A program made the position numbers and the translations under genes. 64,000 nt of DNA from Cantharellus purpuraceus (lineage: Eukaryota > Basidiomycota > Agaricomycetes > Cantharellales > Hydnaceae). The stretch lies in NCBI GenBank assembly GCA_025174535.1, contig JALBUN010000001.1:682001-746000 (forward strand), read 5' to 3'. Numbering within the stretch: the stretch's first letter is position 1; the number at the start of each line of letters is the position of its first letter. Positions 30,515 to 42,248 of the stretch are shown here, piece by piece. The notes under the pieces were generated by a model. That model had not been told where the DNA came from. It was given only the letters and a program-made list of their open reading frames with translations, and did not search any database.

Positions 30515-32072
30515 ATGCCTATCGTCCTTGTTCCCAATCCTGCGAACTCAGCAAAGACACTGCTTGAGTCCACTGCAAAGCTGAGGTTCATTGGCGAGTG
30601 TCATGTTGGAGTCCCATCGGTGAGATCTCTGATAAAGCAGCCTTCTCACAGATATTGGTGGTGAGCATCAAACATTAAACGACCAATACTTGCATGTATT
30701 CACAAACACGATTCATTAGTAAACCTCACGGATCCTGTGTTTCGAGGCATGCATCGTGGGCATCGGAAGCATGAGGGTTTGTTAATGGCATAGCCCAAAA
30801 TTCTGTGTGAAAGATAATGGGTATGCTCTATAGATGATTTGTCAGAGGTTATGAAGCGTTCTCAAGCTGCTGGCGTGAAGTCTATGATCATCACAGGTGG
30901 CAGCCTGCATGAATCTCGCGAGGCACTAAGGCTTGCGAAGCAACTTAGTGCGTTAAGGCCCATATGGACTCTATGGCCAGTCCTCCTCATGGTTTTGAAA
31001 TGAAGGGTTATATGCTACAGTCGGATGTCACCCCACAAGGACTTCAGAATTTGACAAGTTCAAAGCAGGGCCTGATGCTTACCTCGCTGCCCTTGACGAC
31101 CTTATTTCGAATAGCCTCAAAGGCGAAGGCCGTGTTGTTGCAATTGGAGAATGTGGTCTTGGTTCGCCCCTTGACTTGTCAATTATGACACATTGTGATA
31201 TCTCTTACATAGACTATGACCGCACACACTTCGCTATGCCAGACATTCAGAAGAAGTATTTCCGTTCGTCCCTGTTTCTCTCGTGATCTGAGAAAGTTAT
31301 CTGAGAAGCACCAGGTTTGCAGCTTTCGTTAGCAAAAAAGTATCATCTGCCACTGTTCTTGCACTCACGAGCTGCCCATGTTGATTTCGTCAACATTCTT
31401 CGAGAAGAGGGGTTTGGAGAGGATGGTGGGCGTAACATTGGTGCCAATGGGGGCGTTGTTCATTCATTCACTGGAACCAAAACAGAAGTTGAAGAATTAG
31501 TGAGTCTGAGCTCGTTCATCTGTCTTTAACTGATAACACTCGAGCCCCTCTTAGATGGATATGGGTTTCCACATTTCGTGAGTCAAATTCAATTACACGT
31601 TCACAAAAGGAGGCTTGTTTATATTGTTGTCACCAAGAGTGAATGGATGCTCACTAAAGACGCAAAATAACTTGGACGCTGCCAAAGCCATCCGACCAGA
31701 GCGAATCATGTTCGAGACTGGTCAGGAATTTCCTTACACTTTACGACTACCCGTTACTCATGTATTGGCGCAGATGCACCCTGGTGCACACTCACGGCAA
31801 CACACGCCTCGAAGTCACACCTCGCATCTCTATCACCTTCACTCAATGCAATGTACTTCCCACCGGCAAAAAGGCCGGAACAATTCGTGGTTGGACAAGC
31901 GGTGAAGGGGCGCAACGAGCCTTGCGCAATTGGTGCAGTCGCCTGGGTGATACATAGATTACACGACGTGCCATTTGAGAAGGTAGTTGAAAAGGGTTGG
32001 AAGAATACGGTGGCTGTCTTCGGGTTAGAGGAGCTTGGCGAGCAGACCGACTCTGCCTCTGCAGCATCATAG
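30515..32072 (+). CDS. TatD-family deoxyribonuclease
   Basis: TatD proteins are metal-dependent DNases with an amidohydrolase-type TIM barrel, linked to DNA fragmentation in fungi and animals. Blocks seen: RFIDIGVNLTDPVF (start of the barrel, first metal ligands normally H-x-H or related), GVKSMIITGGSLHESREALR, ATVGCHPTRTSEFD, VVAIGECGLDYDRTHF, LPLFLHSRAAHVDFVNILRE, GGVVHSFTGTKTEVEEL, MDMGFHISVNGCSLKTQNNL, RIMFETDAPWCTL (the D in ETDAPW is a metal ligand) and the tail NTVAVFGLE. First exons: 30515-30593, 30652-30660, 30720-30776. The 9-nt second exon encodes the IG of DIG plus one base; the intron before it has a GC donor (GCGAGT). A 23-nt exon (MDMGFHIS) occurs near 31555. The start ATG is not conserved and could lie upstream. 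Confidence 0.85.
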
Positions 32073-32329
32073 AGCGAGATCATCCACCGTGTCGCGCTTC
32101 TGTTTTTCATTGGCACTTGTCACCGTTCGTTGCATCTCATATATCATCCAGAAGTCATATCTGCCTCCGATATACCCACACAATAAGCGGCATCCTTAGA
32201 GCTGATACCGGTCTCGGAATACCTGCACAGCGAAGTATTTTGTGCAGAACCGATGTCGTCCTCGGGACGCAATAAAACCACTTGCTTAAAATCATCGCCC
32301 GCCCAATGCACCCACAGCAAGCGGTCTTC

Positions 32330-34032
32330 TCAGAATCGATATACGCCAAGACCAGCGACCAGCGCAATGACCACCGCTGCCACCAAAAACAACCCCAGTT
32401 CTCGTAGCTCATCGCTGCCCTTCCTTTGCTGTGCATGTTGCTGCTGGTTTTGTCTTTCCACATGCTCGTCAACATCCAGTTTGGCTTTTTCGAATAGATC
32501 CTCTAGACCGGTAGGTTGTTCCGGGGGAAAGAAGCGTTGCGGACGCATCCAACCCTCACGATCCTGCACTCTTTCCGAAGCTGTTTCTTGGGGATGTGTC
32601 GGCGTCCAATCCATCAGGTCTTCTTCAGGTATGTCAGGTACAGGCGAAGGAAACGATGGCTGCCCAAAAATGGGGTTTATCGAGGGGGATGAAGTTTGCA
32701 GTGCAAGAGAAATATTGGACAGAGGTAAGTTAGATTTAGGTGAAGTTGATGCAGTAGAATCACGGGAATTCATGCGCGCCAGGGCCCGAGGCTCCAACAA
32801 TCGGACCGTTGGAGGCCGTTGTATGCGGAGACCGCCTAGCGAGAATGCAGCGAGCTAATCACTTGTCAAATTTGTACTGTGAGGTCACAAGTGGCACTCA
32901 CAACTACCTCAGTGCACAATGCAGTGGTATACCAGCATCGAGAACGGTATGGAGTGACATAGGCTATTAACCGGTCTGTATATTCCAGTGTAATCAACGT
33001 TGATGTTGCCAAACGTGTTAACCAGACAATCATTTGACAACGCTGACGCCGACACTGGTCAGAAAGGTTAAGAGGGTGGTCGGCTATGACCTACAATATA
33101 TCGATTGCGGCCGGAGAGACTGAACATGCGACCTTGTAGTCGTGATCTTCTCACTGATGACCATGCAGGATCCCAAAATGTCCAAAATAGAGATATGGGA
33201 GCCAACGAGGGAAGGAGGACTGCTAGCCACCACTTGCGCAGGTCATGCCGTAACATGCCTTTATATTACCATCTCAGCCATTCTATACAATACTTGATTG
33301 AAAGACAAAGCACACCTTGAAGATCCACTAACACGAAAATAACTAATGTTATAACCCACAAAGCACCTCTGGTTCTCCACGTAAGGACATCACGCCTCCC
33401 ACGTTGCTGTTCCAAAGACCGTTGTGTCCCAACATGTTGGCTTTGTCTCAGCCATCCACCTAGGGCTGTCGTCCGCGCCATGTGCTCTTTTTTCCGGAGC
33501 TCTTCGTCCACCGTGGGCTGGCAATCATTGCAGACTGGTGGATACCGAGTCTGAAGAGATGCAGTATAAGCTGGCAGCTCGGACAGACGTGTTTCATAGA
33601 GCGGGTCCTGGAGTTTCCAGTGAGCATAGGCACGAGCATGGACACTAAGATAACATACGTCAGACGAGGGTAAATAATTGGAAAGCATGTTCATAAGTAA
33701 TGTCTGATTGGTTAAGCAAGTATGACAGAATGGGCCCTTGCCGTACGAAGTGGGAAGTCGGTGTTTACTTGGAGAGGCTACATGGCAGATATGAAGCTAA
33801 TATTATTGTCTGACTACAGTTTAAACATACCCCTCTTGGCGAAGGAAGACGCATTAAGAGTTTCATCTCTCATAGCAGGTTCGTCGTTGACAATTTGGCC
33901 CGTCTCATCGTAACGGTTCCAACATGAGCAATAGGGACACTTGAAAGACTTGGGATTTCGCGGACGGTTAGCTAAGGTCGTGAGGCAGAAAAAGCACGTC
34001 GAAGGAGACGATTGGGATTGGAAAACGCGCAT
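32330..34032 (-). CDS. IMA1: Ima1-like inner nuclear membrane protein
   Basis: Fission yeast Ima1 and animal Samp1/NET5 are inner nuclear membrane proteins tied to nuclear architecture. The N-terminus has the Ima1 zinc-finger region: CFFC near residue 13, FKCPYCSCWNRYDETGQI, then after an intron RLPTSYGKGPFCHTCLTNQT, NMLSNYLPSSDD, LYETRLSELPAYTASLQTRY and PPVCNDCQP, with four CxxC pairs. Membrane segments follow (RGALWVITLVIFVLVDLQ; KWWLAVLLPSLAPISLFWTF), then LRIQRPPTVRLLEPRALARM, a Ser/Pro-rich stretch and a C-terminal helix LFLVAAVVIALVAGLGVYRF before the stop at 32330. The middle exons, between about 32860 and 33070, are less certain. Divergent from lipoyl synthase with only 94 bases between starts. 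Confidence 0.85.
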
Positions 34033-34126
34033 TTAACAGTATAGCGTCGCGATGTCAGGAGGAGCGATCCTGGGAGTCGTGTTTACCTTTATTGACGTGC
34101 ATGTGGCTGCATATCCAGCAGCAACC
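34033..34126. promoter_or_regulatory. Compact bidirectional promoter, IMA1 / lipoyl synthase
   Basis: The divergent start codons are separated by 94 bases, the tightest pair in the window. Both genes are housekeeping-type. No TATA box is evident. Confidence 0.5.
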
Positions 34127-35666
34127 ATGAACATCGCAGTGAAGCGATCCATATTAAGGCTGTCTACTCGTGGACTAGCTACTCCTTCAGTATCTAAAGA
34201 TAGTTTCTCCAAAACATTAGCTTCCGGCCCAGGCTTGGACGATTTTATTAGGGGCGAAGAAGTGGAACAGGACATTGTTGTTCTTGGAAATACCACTCAG
34301 TATGTTAACATATATCCTCTCGACGTTATAGCATAGCATCAATTACTTATAGACCCCGACTTCCATCGTATCTCAAGACCAGTATTCCCACAGGAGCTTC
34401 TTTTACAAAGATCAAGAAAGACTTACGGGGGTTAGGCCTACACACTGTGTGCGAAGAGGCGCGGTGCCCCAACATTGGTGAATGCTGGGGTGGTGGATCT
34501 GACGGCATTGCATCGGGAGATGAAGCAGCGAAGAGGAAAGCCACTGCGACCATCATGGTGTGTATAAGCTAGCACAACGCGGCGTTGCAGCCATCACTCA
34601 CTGATTTGTAGCTCATGGGTGATACATGCACGCGAGGCTGTCGGTTCTGCTCTGTGAAGACTTCTCGCACGCCTCCGCCACTGGATATCCATGAGCCAGA
34701 AAATACCGCGGAGGCAATCAAACGTTGGGGGTTGGGATATATTGTATTGACTAGTGTGGACCGAGATGGCAAGTGCGGTTCTTCCAACACGAATAGGCAA
34801 TGGGATCTGACATGTCGGTGACCTATAGATTTACCGGATGGTGGGGCTGGACATTTCGCTGAAACCATCATGAAGATCAAACAAAAGTAAGTACGCATGA
34901 AGACTGCTTGTTTTGAACTGTAATAAACCACCTTCTCAGAGCTCCTGAGACTAATGTAGAAGCACTAACATCAGATTACGCTGGCAATCTAAATTCTGTC
35001 TCCTTGGTGGCTCGCTCTGGCCTTGACGTCTACGCTCACAACATCGAGACTGTCGAGAGGATGACACCTTTTGTCCGCGACCGGCGGGCGAATTTCAGGT
35101 AAATGCTGTTGTGTTGAATTGTCTTGGAGGCTAATAAGGATTTACTAAGGCAATCACTTGCGGTCTTACGGCATGCCAAATCTGAAGGAGTCAGAATCAC
35201 TAAAACGAGCATTATGCTTGGTGTTGGTGAAGAGCATGCTGACATTTTACAGACACTTGAAGGTTAGCGTGCCCGTGCCTAAGCCTGGCTGCTGACTTAA
35301 GCCCTCATCCAGAGCTGCGTAAGAACGACGTTGATGTAGTCACATTTGGCCAATATATGCGGCCTACCAAGCGTCATATGAAGGTAGCGCGCTACGTCCT
35401 TCCTGAGGAGTTTGATCGATGGCGAGACGTGGCGGAGCGTATGGGATTCTTATATGTGGCGAGTGGGCCATTGGTTAGAAGCAGTTACAAGGCCAGTGAA
35501 ACTCATTAAGCTCTTTTTGAGCCAGCACTTACTGCATTTCTTTGGCCAGGCTGGAGAGTTCTTTATCGATAATGTACTTCGGGGTAAAGGTGTCCAAAGA
35601 CGAGGTGGTCAACTAGTGACATCTGCTGAAGGATCTCTCGCCAATTTGGCCTCTTCCAAGCCATAA
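34127..35666 (+). CDS. LIP5: Lipoyl synthase, mitochondrial (radical SAM)
   Basis: Inserts sulphur into octanoyl groups to make the lipoyl cofactor of pyruvate, 2-oxoglutarate and branched-chain dehydrogenases and of glycine cleavage. The N-terminus [19 protein letters not shown] is a mitochondrial presequence. Auxiliary 4Fe-4S cluster motif [12 protein letters not shown] and radical SAM motif [20 protein letters not shown] are both intact. Further blocks: [83 protein letters not shown] and [20 protein letters not shown]. Six or so short introns; the stop is TAA at 35664. The gene lies 24 kb from the BCKDH E1-alpha gene whose complex needs lipoate. Confidence 0.95.
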
Positions 35667-35809
35667 ATAGACAATCTCTTTGTTAGACTGTGTATTTGGA
35701 TAGATATGACTTGGACAAGACTGGGGTTTGGTAGAGATGACATTGGGTGCAATCGTGGTTACGTAATGTGCCAAATTTTTTGTTTCTTTCTCTCGCACGC
35801 GACTGGGTA

Positions 35810-38800
35810 ATGCAGGCTGGTTCGTCGCAAGCAGCCACCACTCCAGTGGGCCCACTCCAGGGATTACCCACAAAGGAAAGAAAACGGAACAAGTTGAAGA
35901 AAGGAAAAGAACGCGAGGGGGAAGGTCCTACACCATCCACACACGCTGAAGGCGCGGGCCACTCCAAATCTACCTTGGGCAAGGGAAGTGTTGCTGAGGA
36001 GGCCTCAAGTTGGGAATGGGCATTGCTTGCAGATACTTCTATGAGCAACAGGCCACCTGTCTTCACGAATGACTACCGGTGCGTACGATACGTTATAGCA
36101 GTGCGACCTTCATTGACTGTTGCTATATAACAGCTATTTTTTTCTAATAGCCGGATCTTCAGTGAAAATCTATGCCACAGAGACGGGCCACGTTGTGTCT
36201 ACTTTATCTTGTTCTAGCTCGGGAAGTGCCTCGTCTTCATCACAAGTAGCAGACGGTCACACGGACGATATCACCGCCGCTTTCGTAAATCCTCGAAACG
36301 CTTTTCAGCTAATGACAGCGTCGCTCGACGGTCGAATCAAGATCTGGGATTATTTAGAGGCCGCTTTACTGAGTACTATTGACATTGGAGAGCCGATTAC
36401 TCATATGTGCGCGCACGAGCACGTACCAGATCATGTATTCGTAGCAACCTCTTCGCGAAAACAACCCAAGAAATATGACGGTGAGTCTCTTGCATCTTGC
36501 ATCTTGCACTGTCAACCTTAAATGCGGATTCATCCAGCTTCCAAGGTTGTCAAAGAGCAGTCCAAGGTGTATCGAGTTTCATTGCGACCTTCCAGGGCTA
36601 CAGCAGACAGTCCCGTTCACAAGCCTGCAGATTTTTTAAAGGTCGGCAAAATGAGAACCACCACTGGCCTAGCGGTCTCACCGTCTGGAGAGTGGCTAGT
36701 GGCAACTGGAGGACCCAAGGCCTATGTCTGCTCTACAGCATCTCTTGGGTCGGGATTTACCAAGTTTGTGTCTAACGAGTTACTAACATGCCTGGCTTTC
36801 CATCCTTCGGAGGAGTACTTTGCCACTGGCGACCAAAAGGGACAGATACGTTTATGGTATTGTCTCAATCCTGCACAGATGTCGTCCCGATCGCAGGGGG
36901 AAAAACGTGCCCTGACTACGACTTTGCATTGGCATGCTCATGCTGTCTCTTCTATCGCATTCACGGCTAATGGATCGTATTTGTTGAGTGGGGGAGAGGA
37001 GGCCGTATTGGTGATCTGGCAGTTGCATACAGGCAAGCGAGAGTTCGTTCCGAGAGTAGGGGCACCCATTGTTAGCATTGCTGTTGCGAGCCATCAGTCC
37101 ACAGAAGAGGAATATCTGTTGCTACTGTCGGATGGAACTATATCATTTGTGAGTTCTGGCACCCTCCGGGTGTCCCGAAGTTTCTCGAGAATCAAGCATG
37201 GTGAGCTTCGCAACACTTTCGATTCCGGCTGTCTGGCTGTCTGACTGGGGGCATTAGATCCTAATTGCTGGTCATCGGGGCCTGCACCTCTTGCGGTACA
37301 CACTCAAGCATCGACGGTCATCTTGCCATCGTCTCATCCTTCCTCATTATTGATCTATGCTCCTCTGACATCTACTCTTCTCGCCGAACTTGAGGTCTCG
37401 CCGTCCAACAGGATATCTCGCAGGGATGAGAAGCACATAGAGCCATCACGCGTAGATCGCGTTGCAGTCAACCATGATGGAAATTGGCTTGCGACAATAG
37501 ATGCACGAGAAGGAAGTGCTGATTTCGAGCGAGAGACGTACATGAAGATCTGGCAATGGGACGCGACTTCTTCAAGTTGGATATTGAACAGTCGGATAGA
37601 CAGACCACACGGCACTCATCGGGTTCATACATTGACCTTTGTACCGGCAAGGGGGCAGCCCCTTCTCGTGTCGACGGGGAATGATGGCAATGTGAAGGTG
37701 TGGAGAACTGCACCCTCGTTCAACAATAATGGGGAACAAGAAGATGGTCTGTTACCAACAATTCGCATGCTGTGTTTGTTTAATCTTATCACTTACAGTA
37801 TTTTGGGTATGCCGATCGACTATGGCATACCGCTCCAAGATACCGGCCTGTGCGGTTTGCTCACCCGACGGCTCTTTGCTTGCCGTAGCACATGGTGGAC
37901 ATGTTGTGATTTATGAGTTATCGAACAACGTTCTCCGAGTGGTCTTAACGTGCCCCGAGCTCAAAGAGGTCTTCCACGTCACGTTCGTTGGGAAGAGTGG
38001 TCAGTATATTGCTATCTCAGACGATCGAACTATTACTTTGTGGGACCTGGTTACGATTGACAGTGAGTTACATGCACAAATTTTTACTAAAGGTATTCTG
38101 ACCGCTCTTATAGTTCAGTGGCAACATACGCTTCCATGCACAATATGCCATGTGGTATCTCATCCTCAAGACGACGCGTTCGTAGTTATGTATGGTCATG
38201 GGCATTCCCCATCAACAGCACTTCAAAAGTTTAGTGTGGCTTCTGCCAATCCCAAACCCTTCGGATCACTTCCATTCAGGTTACGCACGGTCGTCTGGAA
38301 TCCATACCTGGCTTCTGGAAACGATTTCACGCTCATAGGAATTACTCAAAAATGGAGCAGTGTGGTGTTCGGAGATCGAGTCACACTTCCACAGGAGGAG
38401 GGATCATCAGCAAGAGGAATCTCAGGCGATGCAAATGTGTATCAGAGAAATCTTTTTCAGGACATTTTTGGCGTTTCCGCGCTCCACAATGCGCTTCCGC
38501 AACCTCTTGTGTCTTCCTCTATGCGAGTTGATGCAGCTACTGGTTCCGTCAAACCCAGCAATTTGCTGGATGCACCCGCATATCTTCTCCCGCCATTGCA
38601 CACCATGTTCAACCCTCTTGTGGATAGCTTACTACGCAAGCGGGATACCCAGCCCCCTCTTCACACAAGAGAGGAGAACGAGCAAGTTGAAGAAGAGGAT
38701 GAGACCATGGACACTACCCCACCGTTAAGTACAAGTGCAGGTCGAGTTCTGCTGGATGAGGAAATGGACGAATTTGTGGAGCTCTTCAAGCAACCGACCT

Positions 38801-39072
38801 TTAGTAAGTCCTGTTTAATGAGACTAGCTGATTACATACTGATGCTGGCTTCAGCGTCAACTTTGAACAGCATCCCAGCCCCAAAAACCACGAGTGTGAA
38901 CGGAAACGGTATCATGATGACCATGAACGGGCACCACCATCACAAGATTTCTCATTCTGCAATATCTACACCAATCTCGGTCAATGGAAAATGTCACCCA
39001 TCACAGCAACCAGGAGATCAGGAGTCTAGTCCAATTACAGCGGGAAAGAAACGGAAAAAGACCATGGCTTAG
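35810..39072 (+). CDS. NAN1: U3 snoRNP / SSU processome WD40 protein (Nan1/Utp17, WDR75)
   Basis: Component of the t-UTP/UtpA complex that couples rDNA transcription to 18S pre-rRNA processing in the nucleolus. The start MQAGSSQAATTPV leads to a Lys/Arg-rich stretch (KERKRNKLKKGKERE). Two WD40 propellers follow: IKIWDYLEAALL, KMRTTTGLAVSPSGEWLVAT, CLAFHPSEEYFATGDQKGQI, HAHAVSSIAFTANGSYLLSG, RVHTLTFVPARGQPLLVSTG, GNDGNVKVWR, ACAVCSPDGSLLAVAHGGHV and QYIAISDDRTITLWDLV. The WDR75-specific tail has NLFQDIFGVSALHNALPQP and APAYLLPPLHTMFNPLVDSL. A basic C-terminus (AGKKRKKTMA) may be a nuclear signal. An apparent read-through near 38795-38860 is probably a short intron. Confidence 0.88.
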
Positions 39073-39267
39073 ATGCATGCATGCTATGTATGTGAAATAG
39101 ATAGGGATCGCCAAATATATCGGAACTCCGCCTGAATATAACATTGGGGTTCCTGGGGGCTCGCTTTATCCACCTGTTGCTTTCTTCCCGCCGTCCCCTG
39201 CAACTTTCAAATTTGCGCAGTCTCTCTTTAAACCTCTACTCTATCGTCCCTGGGCTGTTCCAGCAAG

Positions 39268-41802
39268 ATGGCCGACCGCAGTTCATACGATTCTGCTCAA
39301 GTACCCCTCTCCAATGTTCAATATCAGTCGACAAATAACCCAAACACTCCTTACCGCTCTGGCGAGCCATACTACAATGAGTCTGGATATCCCCCTCCTG
39401 CCAAAAAGCAAGGTCTCAGCCCTTGGGTCAAATTCGGTGTACCCGTCCTTCTTCTCGTCGTGGCTGGCGCAGTAATCGGTGGTGTCGTGGGTTCCCGATC
39501 CCACCACAAGAACGCCTCCGTGTCTTCTGCAGGTGGAGGCTCCAACCCTGCCGCTGCTAGTTCAGCGGTCAACGCAAAGAATGCTATCGGCATTTTCCCC
39601 ATGTCCACAGACAGCAACGAATTGCCCGTCTATCCTTCCACAGTTAGTCCGAACATACTACTCGTGAATTGGCATATTGAGTTATTGAACGTTTGTAGAC
39701 GAACACCGCTGCTTTCACTGTCCCAACTTTCCAAGGCGCCAGCGTCAAGACATGGCCCTCAGATCCTTTCCAACCCGCTTCTCCTAGCATGACAACTCCG
39801 CGGCAAGACCGCCCGCGAATCATTGCGCCAGCATACAAATGGCAGACTCTTCCTGACCTTATCAGAAGTGATCCCTATCTTTCAGAGTGGAACAACACTA
39901 TTTTCGGTAATGCCACTACATGGAAAGGCATGGGCACAGTCCCGTATGTGCCAGATGGCGGTCTTTCTGGCAGTGGTATCTTGGATGTCTCTCGTCAAGT
40001 CAAGGAACGCATCAAGGCCTGGGCGTACGCTTATCGGATGACCAACGACAGCTCCTGGGCTGAACGTGCCTGGACAGAACTTCTAGTAGGTCTTTGCACC
40101 CTAAGTGACTCCATGTTAATGTCTTTGTTAGACTGCATCTGGAAACGGCACCACATCTTTTGGTCAAAATGGCGATAATTGGAATACCCAGCATTTTCTT
40201 GACGTTGGTGAAATGACGGCGGCTTTCGCCATTGGGTATGATTGGCTGTACGACTACTGGACGCAGGACCGCCGCACCGCTCTAATGTGGACGATGCTTG
40301 AACTTGGTATCAACAAGGGTATCCAAGCATATAATGGTGCAAGCTTTGGCTGGTGGAACAACAACGTCAACGGCAACTGGAACTGTGTATGCAATGGTGG
40401 CTTGGTTCTTGGAGCACTTGCTCTTCTTGGTGATGACCCTACTGGCCAATCGGAACAGATGCTCAATCTCGCTGTGCCCAACTCCCTCAAGAACTGCGCC
40501 ATGGGCCCGTCCTCTGATGGCACATGGTCAGAGACAGCAAACTACTGGTACTTTGGCACGACAGGGCACGCTGAAATGACCAGCGCGCTTATGACGGTAA
40601 CAGGATCCGACTACGGCCTTCTCACTACTAATAACAACTTCAACAAGACTGGGTTGTACCACATGTATGTGTCAGGTATGACCTCGCTCTTCAACTATGG
40701 CGACCACGGTCCCAACAAGTATAGTACCACCTCAAACTCTATGATGTTTTATGGAACGGCATACCAGGCCCCTACGTATATGCTTTTCCAACGTGATCAG
40801 CAAAATGCCGCTGAGCCAACCGCCATGTTCTGGTATGATCCCAGTGTGACAGGCGCTTTCTGGGATCAGCTCCCCCTCGATCACTTTTTCACAGACAGTA
40901 CAGATAATTGGGGATCGATGCGTACCAGCTGGACCGACAACGCCGGCTTGTATATCGCGATGAAGGCTGGCAAGAACGTTGGCCATCAGACACATAATGA
41001 TCTCGATGAAGGTGACTTCGTCCTTGATGCGATGGGTCAACGTTTCTTCGGCGAGCTTGGGTCAGGTGACTACCTGTCGCCGGGTTATTTCTCCTCTGAT
41101 GCGCAAGACTCTCAACGGTGGCTGTACTACCGCAAAAGGACCGAAGGTCAGAATTGCATATTAGTAGGAGGGCAAAACCAGAACGTCGCTGCTGCACCGA
41201 CTGTTCAGTCTGGCACCACTGGCGAGGCACAAGATTCGAGTACAGTTTATTCTGTGCCCGGATCGTCCACGGCATTTTTCACGGCCGATTTGGTTTCGGC
41301 ATACAACCAAACGTGAGTTTGCACTATCGCTTCGAGAGTCGTCTGCCAGTCACTGATATTCTCAATGTGCAGTACATCGTACCAGCGAGGCATACGTATG
41401 ATCAATGGCAGGAAGCAGGTTCTTCTGCAGGATGACATCAATGTGCAAGCTGACATCCAGTGGCGTGCGCACACCAACGCTACAGTGTCCATTGATAATT
41501 CTGGTACGACGGCTACACTGACCCTTGGCGGCAAAACGTTGCAAGTGCAGCTCGTCCAGCCCCCCGCAGGCGCCAAGTTCACGACGCAAGATGCTACGAG
41601 ACTTTCGACGGATCCGGCGTTACCCCAGGGTACATCGGACCAACCGAATCCCGGCGTCACGGTGCTCACGGTCTCTCTCCCGCAAGGAACGTACAGTCTT
41701 CAGATGTTATTCAACCCGCAGTGGGATGGAATGGATGCTAGCGCGTTTGTGACACCGCCTTCGGTGTCAGTGAACAATTGGAGTTTGACTAGTCATAACT
41801 GA
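39268..41802 (+). CDS. Membrane-anchored heparinase II/III-like polysaccharide lyase
   Basis: A polar Tyr/Ser-rich N-terminus of about 50 residues precedes one membrane segment (WVKFGVPVLLLVVAGAVIGG) and no cleavable signal, so a type II membrane protein is predicted. The outside part has an alpha/alpha-toroid region (DLIRSDPYLSEWNNTIFGNA, DVSRQVKERIKAWAYAYRMT, MTAAFAIGYDWLYDYWTQDR, GWWNNNVNGNWNCVCNGG, DGTWSETANYWYFGTTGHAE) and then the heparinase II/III-type segment KNVGHQTHNDLDEGDFVLDA, comparable to the catalytic H-x-H-N-D-L motif, followed by a beta-rich C-terminus. Three introns, near 39645, 40090 and 41312. The family acts on uronic-acid polysaccharides, but the substrate is unknown; cell-wall remodelling is an inference. 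Confidence 0.75.
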
Positions 41803-42248
41803 TATTGATATGGACATTTATATTCCTTTCTTCTAGTTTGCGTGCTGTTTGTCTTTATACAATTCTTGGGACGATGCCCTTCGTAGTACTCGTGATAGGC
41901 TCATCCAAGTGTATCTGGATACATATGGCTGTCGTCAACACGACACCGCTTCCATAATCTTGCCATCAGTTCTGCCCGTCTTGCCCCTCCGCTCTTGCCA
42001 TTTCTTTCATTTTCGTTAAGAGCTAGATTGCTCGCACTGTTTGGTAGACCCAAGTATCCTCGTCTCCGTGCGTTTCTACCTTTGTTATTCTGCGACTTTG
42101 TTGTTTAATTTTGCTCATCCACGCGGCTGGCACCGGAACTGAATATCATCTCGCTTGTTTTCCGCTCCACCACCACCCCGACGATACTGTAGACTTCCTC
42201 TACCATCCGTCGACTTGAGGACGTGTTCCTCCGCTCCACGAACATACC
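41803..42248. other. Intergenic, CT-rich
   Basis: Between the lyase-like gene and the Ser/Thr-rich membrane protein gene. The half next to the downstream ATG is rich in C and T, common in strongly expressed fungal promoters. No coding block or TATA box was identified. Confidence 0.4.
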
